Shown here one piece after another: positions 57,515 to 64,000 of a stretch of 64,000 bases of DNA. Position 1 is the first letter of the stretch; every line of letters starts with the position of its first letter. Position numbers and translations under genes: made by a program. Location: NCBI GenBank assembly GCA_964007475.1, contig OZ023273.1:68652445-68716444 (forward strand), given 5' to 3'. The notes beneath the pieces are model-generated. The model did no database searches and was not told the origin of the DNA. It saw only the letters and a program-made list of their open reading frames with translations. The stretch comes from Hybos culiciformis. Taxonomy: Eukaryota > Arthropoda > Insecta > Diptera > Hybotidae.

Positions 57515-57660
57515 ATTAGGGTTCCCAGACGTCTTCTTTTTTGGGGAAAATCCTTCTTTTTGATAGTAAAAAAGGTGTCCTCCTTTTTTTCATAATTTCG
57601 CATGTTATCCTTCTTTTCCATTATTCTCTATTTTGTCCTCCTAAGCTAAGTTATAAAATT
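57515..57660. repeat. Possible end of a hAT-like element
   Basis: GGGTTCCCAGACGTC followed by repeated CCTTCTTTT/CCTCCTTTT words looks like a transposon terminus. No matching opposite end was found. Confidence 0.3.
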
Positions 57661-57810
57661 AAAAAAAAAAGCTATACACAAAAATAAACAAAACAATGAG
57701 TAATTTCGGATATAATTTTTTGTAAGTTAAATTTGATATTAAGTAACTGACTGAGAAGATACTTCGAAACAATTTGATATTGATAATTCAATTCTGTACC
57801 TTTATATTAT

Positions 57811-58165
57811 TAGCAAACGAGCCCTGCTTCATTAATATTCGAACGCCTCATTTTAAAATTTTTCATTCAACATTTTTATATATTTCTTGAATTTTTTGTT
57901 TTCCTTAAAAAAATAATTTTTAAAGTTAAATTTAGAGAAAAAATGTATTTTCCAAAAGTACATTTTTTGAAATTTTTTTTGAAGCACCCCAGAAATTTCG
58001 AAAAATTACATTCATGCGATGCTTCAAAAAAAATTGAAAAAGAAGACTTTTGGAAAAAAGATCCAAAAAGGTTCTTTTAATTTAAATGAGAATAAAACTC
58101 AAGAAAATTTAAAAAAGTTTAATGAACCATTTTAAAGTAAGGCGTACGAGCAAGGCTCGTTTAGC
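57811..58165. mobile_element. Short fold-back element
   Basis: AGCAAACGAGCCCTGC with CGCCTCATTTTAAAAT on the left pairs with ATTTTAAAGTAAGGCG and GCAAGGCTCGTTTAGC on the right. Inner TTTTTTGAAGCA words are also inverted. Confidence 0.7.
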
Positions 58166-58186
58166 ATTTATTTATAAAAACCAATA

Positions 58187-58333
58187 ACACCTTCAGTTTA
58201 TTTGCATGGAAATTGAGTTATTTGAATTGAAAATTAATGCACAAAAAGTAATTTGTTGCAAATATTATTAATGACGATAAGTATTAATTTTAAATACAAA
58301 TAACTCAATTTCCATGCAAATAAACTGAGGGGG
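58187..58333. repeat. Inverted repeat with ~33-bp arms
   Basis: CAGTTTATTTGCATGGAAAT continuing TGAGTTATTTG is matched by its inverse at about 58,299-58,331, with a loop of about 75 bp. Confidence 0.85.
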
Positions 58334-58578
58334 ACATATTTAAATATTATATCTCGAAAAAAAAAAAAAAAAATATTTTTAAAAAAATTTTTCCCTCCCA
58401 CACTTTCTCAAAATCTTAAAACATGAAAATAATGTTATTTTTTGCAGTCAAAGGATATCCAAATCTAGTTTTATTTTATTTGAAAAGCTTAATTCCTTAT
58501 TTGCACTTCTAATCGTCCAAATCGGTTTTTTGTATCCAAAGTTATGAATTTTTAAAATTATGGGTTTTTATTAAAAAA

Positions 58579-58945
58579 TACTAAATAAAAAAGTTTTAAA
58601 AACCACGTTTGTAAATTGACTAAAAAGAAGAAAATAAAAATTTTTCTCCGGAGAATTGTGGACACACATACTTGAAACTGATTACAATACAACAGTCTAT
58701 AACTAGAAATGTAGGGCGCATTTTTGAGGTAATGCTACAAATGTGTTGTAAATTTTTTACCTGCGCACCTGCACATCTATATTATTACCTCAAAAAAGGG
58801 CCCCTTATATTATTACCTCAAAAAGGGTTATAGACAGTTGTAATCAGTATCAAGTATGTGTGTCCACAATCCTCCGGAAAAAAATTTTATTTTCTTCTTT
58901 TTAGTCAATTTAAAAACGTGGTTTTTAAAACTTTTTTATTTAGTA
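58579..58945. mobile_element. Fold-back element with ~120-bp arms
   Basis: TACTAAATAAAAAAGTTTTA through GACTAAAAAGAAGAAAATAA and GTGGACACACATACTTGA on the left is inverted on the right, with a central tandem TATTATTACCTCAAAAA. Confidence 0.85.
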
Positions 58946-59004
58946 TTTATTTTCTTCTTTTTAATCAACAGCCGTCAACCCGTGCTTAGCTACGGACTCT
59001 GACT

Positions 59005-59335
59005 GTTTTTTTTTTTTTTTTACGAAATTTGTGTTTTTTTAATCATTTCCTCTTTTTGTGTACCAAATTTGAATGAAATCGGACAAACTTTTGAAATCCT
59101 GTCTAGGGAAGGTCGCTGTGGGTAGGAGGCCAACAAATTTTTTGTTACGAAATTTGTGTGTTTAATTATATCCTCTTTTAATGTACCAAAGTTCAATGAA
59201 ATCGGACGAACTTTTGAATTCCTCCTCAAGGGAAGGTCACTGGGTAGGAGGCCAATACATTTTTGTAACGAAATTTGTGTTTTTATTTATTTCCTCTTTT
59301 TATGTACTAAATTTGAATGAAATCGGACGAACTTT
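59005..59335. repeat. Three tandem ~125-bp units
   Basis: Each unit carries ACGAAATTTGTG, TTTCCTCTTTT, GAATGAAATCGGAC and GGTAGGAGGCCAA. They are followed by two GACAGACAAACAGACAAGAA blocks (about 59,368 and 59,511), a phrase common in dispersed insect repeats. Confidence 0.85.
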
Positions 59336-59559
59336 TGGTTGTGATAATTTGATTACAAAATTTCACGGGCAGACAAACAGACAAGAAACTTTTCACATCA
59401 TAATTAAAGTGGTAGAATATTGCATTGTCGTCGGGTTCAGAGCTATATTAAAAGTTTCGGAGCTGTAGCTTGTCGGAAAACGGTCTAAAATTTGATTACA
59501 AAATTTCGTGGACAGACAAACAGACAAGAAAGTGAATTAATAAAAACGTTGTAAAAATG

Positions 59560-62500
59560 TTAAAAAGTGGATTTTTCAATCCGCGCTAATACTGAATATT
59601 ACACTCGAATCGATCTAAAAAAAAAAGGATGGGACTATTTTTTTGGTACACTTAAAAATCCTGAAAGTTTTATTTAAATTTTGATCGCTCTTCACCGAAA
59701 ACCGTCTCGGATTTGACATCTTGAGGACCGCCTCTACCTCCTCTCCAAAAATAGGGAAAATCGGAGTTAAAAATTCTACCAGTCGTCTACTTGAAAGCAG
59801 GCGAAATTAGGTAAATTTATTAAAAAGGCGACAAAAACGACTTCAATAATACGGATTTTCAATCTGTCTGAAGGCGACAGTGACTTCCATGATACCAAAT
59901 TGAGGCTTTTTGCGACTGGCGACGGCGACAGCGCCTTCCATGATAAGGGCTATTGTTAATAATTTAATATTCCCTGCGAATCAATTATTTGCCCTCAATT
60001 AAGTAGATATAATTTCGATTTAGTTTAATTAAATACTCTGGATTTTTAACTCGAAATGTTATTTTAATACCTTGAAATATGGTGTTCTCAGGATTATTCA
60101 GCATTGTTTATGGAGGCTCTCGTTTTCCGGAGAGACTATTAACCGAAAAAAATTTTGAATTTAATTGAAACTATAAGTTCTATTTCTTTCTTTCATACAA
60201 TAAAATTTATTGATAATTACAAGAGAAAGGATCTTCATGCACTAAAAAAAGACTATATGCGTATACATGCGCTAAAAATATTCAAAATATACATTGAAAT
60301 ATGCACCAAAAAAAAAACTTAAGGATATTTTAAAAACATTTGAAATTTTTGAAACCATAAGATAAACCCGAGGACAAACCATATTGTATAAGACAGTTTC
60401 TTGAATATCAAATCTTTTATTTGAAAATTTGACTGCTTCAATCCAAGTTCCCCAACGAGTAAGAATCGGCTTCGGGAGTACTTAGAGGTTGGCCAGGAGC
60501 TTTTAACATATAAGGGGCATCATCGTTACATCACCTTTATTGAAATTTTAATTAATTTGATGGAGTCGTCAAAAAATCTAGCAATAGTAACTAGTACTTA
60601 TAGTATTATTTGTTTTATTTAAAAATTCTATATTGGCCAAAAATATTTCATTTTCTTTAGAATTGATGTTAATATCGGAAAAAAAACAAAATGAAATTAA
60701 TTCGATTTCTAGGCCTAAAAGTTTTAAAATTTTTTACAAAAAGAAATAATGTCGATTTCGAAAATAAAAATTAGGTTAATCGTGTAAAATTAAGAAAATA
60801 TGATCTAAAAATAAATGCATGTTTTATATACATTTATAATAAAATATGATGAAATACGTAAAAAGAAATCGATACTATTATTCTTAAAAATTCGAGATTC
60901 GTCCACATTTTCTTTCTATTTTTATTTTAGACTTACGGCTGCATTTGGATGAACATCCTGTCTGTGCAGTAATTACATACTTAATGCAATACAATTTTTT
61001 TTTTACTAAATCGAACAATTTCCGAACTGACAGATTAACCGGGTTTTGAATGTAAACGTGCACGTGTATTGATAATACACATATTTATGTGGAATATTAG
61101 TATTCAGTAATAAAGTTTTGATATTCTCTAATAAGTAAATAACTAACTAAGTATAAAACTACTTATATGTATTTTTTTTTTTTCGGTTTTATGAAAAGTC
61201 ACGTTACGGCTTACTTATATTAGTTAATTGTTTTTCTTTAATTTTTTTTTTAAAGTATTAATTAAAATTGAAATTAAATCACATCGATGAATTAAAACAT
61301 ACAGCGTAACGTGAAATGTACGATCTTTTTTTTTTTTTAATGAAAATACATAGTTTCAAAAAGTGGTTATTCTCAAGGTCAACTACTGAAAATTTTCTAA
61401 TACTTAAGTAGGTGATTTGAGAAAAATCATCATCTGGTGTATTTTAATTTAAAATTTCTTAACAAATTTATTCTGTTTAGATTATTTTTGTTTACGCATT
61501 GCTAGAAGAATTAAGATTAAAATATTTTTAACGTAAAATTTATTTTTAATGGAAATGGAAAAGAAAAATTCCTCATCAATAATTATTTTGATAGACTTCT
61601 CAAATTAATATCAGGCATAAAAAATGCGATAAACATTCGGCAAACATTGTTTTGGTGATAAATTATTGAATAACAGCGCATCGGCAGGTATTAGAGGTTT
61701 ATGATTTTATAATTAGCGAAATTATTATAATACGATCTAACAGTTGTAGAGAAATTGCAATTATCAAATTGATTTCGTAAAATCTTTAACTAAAAATGAT
61801 GATTACCATGTAAAAAAAATAGAACAGTACCTCATAAATGAATTAGAGACGATTTCTTAACATTCCGGTTCAATATATATTTTTGTCTCTACAATCAAAC
61901 TCTACTTACACTCAAATTTTATCGAAATCCGTTTTCAATCCTACTTCTAATCCTTGTTTACAATCGAGTCTTATCTTTTTTCTAGGTTCCTTCAATCGGA
62001 ATTATACAAAGGTATCTATTCTAACTTTAGTTCGAATTTATTTTAACCCCTGGTCTGAAATATATTGGATCAAGAACATCACTTGTAGAATCTCACCCTT
62101 GAGTTTGGATTAAACTCATCAAGAAATCGATACGTACTCCTGCATAATTAAAACATACATTTTTTTTTATTTTTGATGAGATATTATATTTTTGATTTTA
62201 GACTACTTGATATAATATATCATTAACTAAATGCTTGCTTATCCATTTAACTACCTTTTTTTTCTCAGCTAGACTCAGCAACACTTATTTTTAATTGATT
62301 TCGTTAGAATAATTTATATTAACTTTAATAAATATTAGAAAATTTATTGTGACTAATATTATGTTAATGACCTCGGTTAAACATTACACACTATAAATCA
62401 ATGAAATGTTGTATAAATCATTTCTTTTAAAAGGAATTTTAGACGATGCTACTGATAAGATTATATTTATATTACATGAAATTTATAAAAAAATAAATTT

Positions 62501-63100
62501 AAAAACACACTAGTTTTAATTACGGTTTCGTCTTAATTTTGTAACATTGAGTTACATTTCTTTATTCTATCAATTTTTTATCTGTAGGTATTATGTTAGG
62601 TATCTAAACAGAATATCTTTGACTTTTAAAAGCGCACTACATACTCAGTTTTAATAAATATTATTTATGATCACTAGTAATAGAGTTATAGTAACTATGT
62701 TTCCAAGTGCCTAAGTAGGTATGAATTTAGTCGTAAATATTTCAAACTGACGGAACTGAATCGAGGACTTAAAATTTTAATCGTTATTTTTTCTAACTCA
62801 TAGTTTATCTTACATAATATGAATTTAATGAATAGGTTTAAGGACCTAAAATTCTATAATCAAAGCTTACAAAGTATTCGAAAATTAAAAATTAAAATAT
62901 CTTAATTCTAACTTGAGGGAAATAAGTACTTAGTTACGAATCTATTTCGCAAATTATCCCGAATTAGCAAAACAAAATTGTTGAAAGTTCAATTTACTAA
63001 TTTGAAAATTCTATTAAAAAAATAAACTGATTAAATATTTAAAATGAAGTACCTCATATAAGATTAATAAAATAGTCGTTATTTTTCTATAAAATCAAAA
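59560..63100. other. AT-rich region, nothing recognised
   Basis: 59,600-59,960 holds diverged dispersed-repeat phrases (ACCGCCTCTACCTCCTCTCC; GGCGACGGCGACAG, like the flanks of the 47.6-kb fold-back). From 59,960 to 63,100 I found no repeat edges, RNA genes or coding signal. Confidence 0.45.
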
Positions 63101-63105
63101 TTCTG

Positions 63106-63515
63106 TCAGAATTCTGTTACATCCTCTATTAGTTCACCTTCAAGAGTGATCGTATCAGCATTTATATCATTAATTCTTAACATCTTGGTTTTATTGCTGT
63201 TTATTCTCAAGCCAACTGCACCAGCTACTTCTGAGAGAATATTCTCACTGTTTTGCATGTCATCATAGCTGTTAGTTATTAGAGCGATGTCATCTGCATA
63301 GTCGAGATCATTTACCTTTTCTGTTCCCCGTGTTATGCCCTCTGCGCGGCTTGTGGTATGCTTCATTACGACATTCAACACGACGTTGAACATTGTACAG
63401 CCCTATTTTACGCCAGCTGAGATGTGCAATATTTCGCTATATTTTCTGTGAAGTAGTACAACATTTTCTGCGTTATTGTACACCTCTTGAATTATTCTAA
63501 TGTATTTTTCATTTA
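63106..63515 (-). pseudogene. Non-LTR retrotransposon reverse-transcriptase fragment
   Basis: The minus strand reads IIQEVYNNAENVVLLHRKYS, ILHISAGVK, then an in-frame stop where GVKQGC is expected, then GCTMFNVVLNVV and the catalytic LDYADDIALITNSYDDMQ, followed by AVGLRINSNKTKML and IEDVTEF. These are the palm motifs of a LINE-type reverse transcriptase. The fragment lacks the endonuclease domain and the C-terminus, so it is a dead 5'- and 3'-truncated piece. The clade is not decided; RTE-, CR1- and Jockey-like elements share these motifs. Confidence 0.85.
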
Positions 63516-64000
63516 AAACTATTATTCTATTCTATTAATCAAATATATTGTATAAGTATTTAATCGGTTCGGTTCTTTAGTTATTCTCGTTTATTTATGT
63601 ACACTCTAATATAGTTTAAATACATCAATCTTTTTATTCTAATTATATTTACAAAATTTATATCTTAAAACTTTTTTCCTTATTTACAAGTAATCACGTA
63701 TATTTGTCAAGTATTAAGGCACTTAAAAATTCTATAGAAACAAAATAAATTTATATATTTATATGCATTGTTTTTTAATCACGGTAAATTTTCTCAAGTG
63801 TTTTATTGCTATTTTAAAATAATTTTTACGCAGACCTTTTCAAATTTTTCTTATCATATTTCCGATAAAAAAGTTTCTGACTGATTGTACTGTAAGTCTA
63901 TTTTATTTTTATTTCGAACAATTTTCTTCTTTTTTTTTTTTTGGTAAGAAAATAACTTTTAATGTAAAACCATAAAAAAAAATTATTCGCACACGATAAG
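63516..64000. other. AT-rich right edge
   Basis: No feature recognised. Confidence 0.5.

Overview
The window looks like an AT-rich arthropod (probably insect) nuclear chromosome. It has spliceosomal introns, long A/T tracts and very many interspersed repeats. The one host gene that reads as intact is a five-exon cortactin gene with four cortactin repeats. The insect order cannot be fixed from sequence alone; the frequent GGTACCTA-type words fit Hemiptera, but that is weak.

Region 1 (1-24,000) is an accessory block of broken gene pieces around a large intact transposase-like gene. A multi-exon gene remnant of unknown family occurs twice, inverted (1-1,120 plus, 22,090-23,270 minus). Other remnants are a TUBGCP5-like piece, a DDX28-like DEAD-box piece and several orphan exons. 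A ~175-bp satellite fills 2.2-5.2 kb and recurs inverted at 23.7-24.0 kb. A Q/P-rich open frame lies over a (GGGGTT)n tract. A Tc1/mariner-type element lies just upstream of an intact 1,491-residue protein that joins an internal 40-residue repeat array, a MULE-like DDE core, a complete Ulp1-type cysteine protease and a C-terminal zinc module.

Region 2 (24,500-32,400) is a set of nested insertions. A TAA/TTA-type MITE was split by a Gypsy-type LTR retrotransposon (5-bp target duplication, tRNA-Leu-type primer site, tRNA-sized LTRs). That retrotransposon was hit by one MITE in its 5' LTR and, in pol, by a second copy of the MITE family it had landed in. The outer MITE was also split by a 1.56-kb element, which holds a 9-bp-duplication element containing a perfect 102-bp palindrome.

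Region 3 (32,800-38,200) is cortactin, with two clear MITEs in intron 1 and a transposon-terminus hairpin 32 bp after the stop codon.

Region 4 (38,200-64,000) has no convincing host gene. It holds a hAT relic with a recognisable transposase C-terminus, a tRNA-like SINE, two inverted copies of a GGGAGYG-ended element with 9-bp duplications and an internal tRNA-like pol III promoter, several fold-back elements (one with near-perfect ~270-bp arms), a 2-kb non-autonomous hAT with a perfect 8-bp duplication, minisatellites, and a LINE reverse-transcriptase fragment near the right edge.

The elements relate to each other mainly by nesting and shared termini. No operon-like or pathway relationship is visible.
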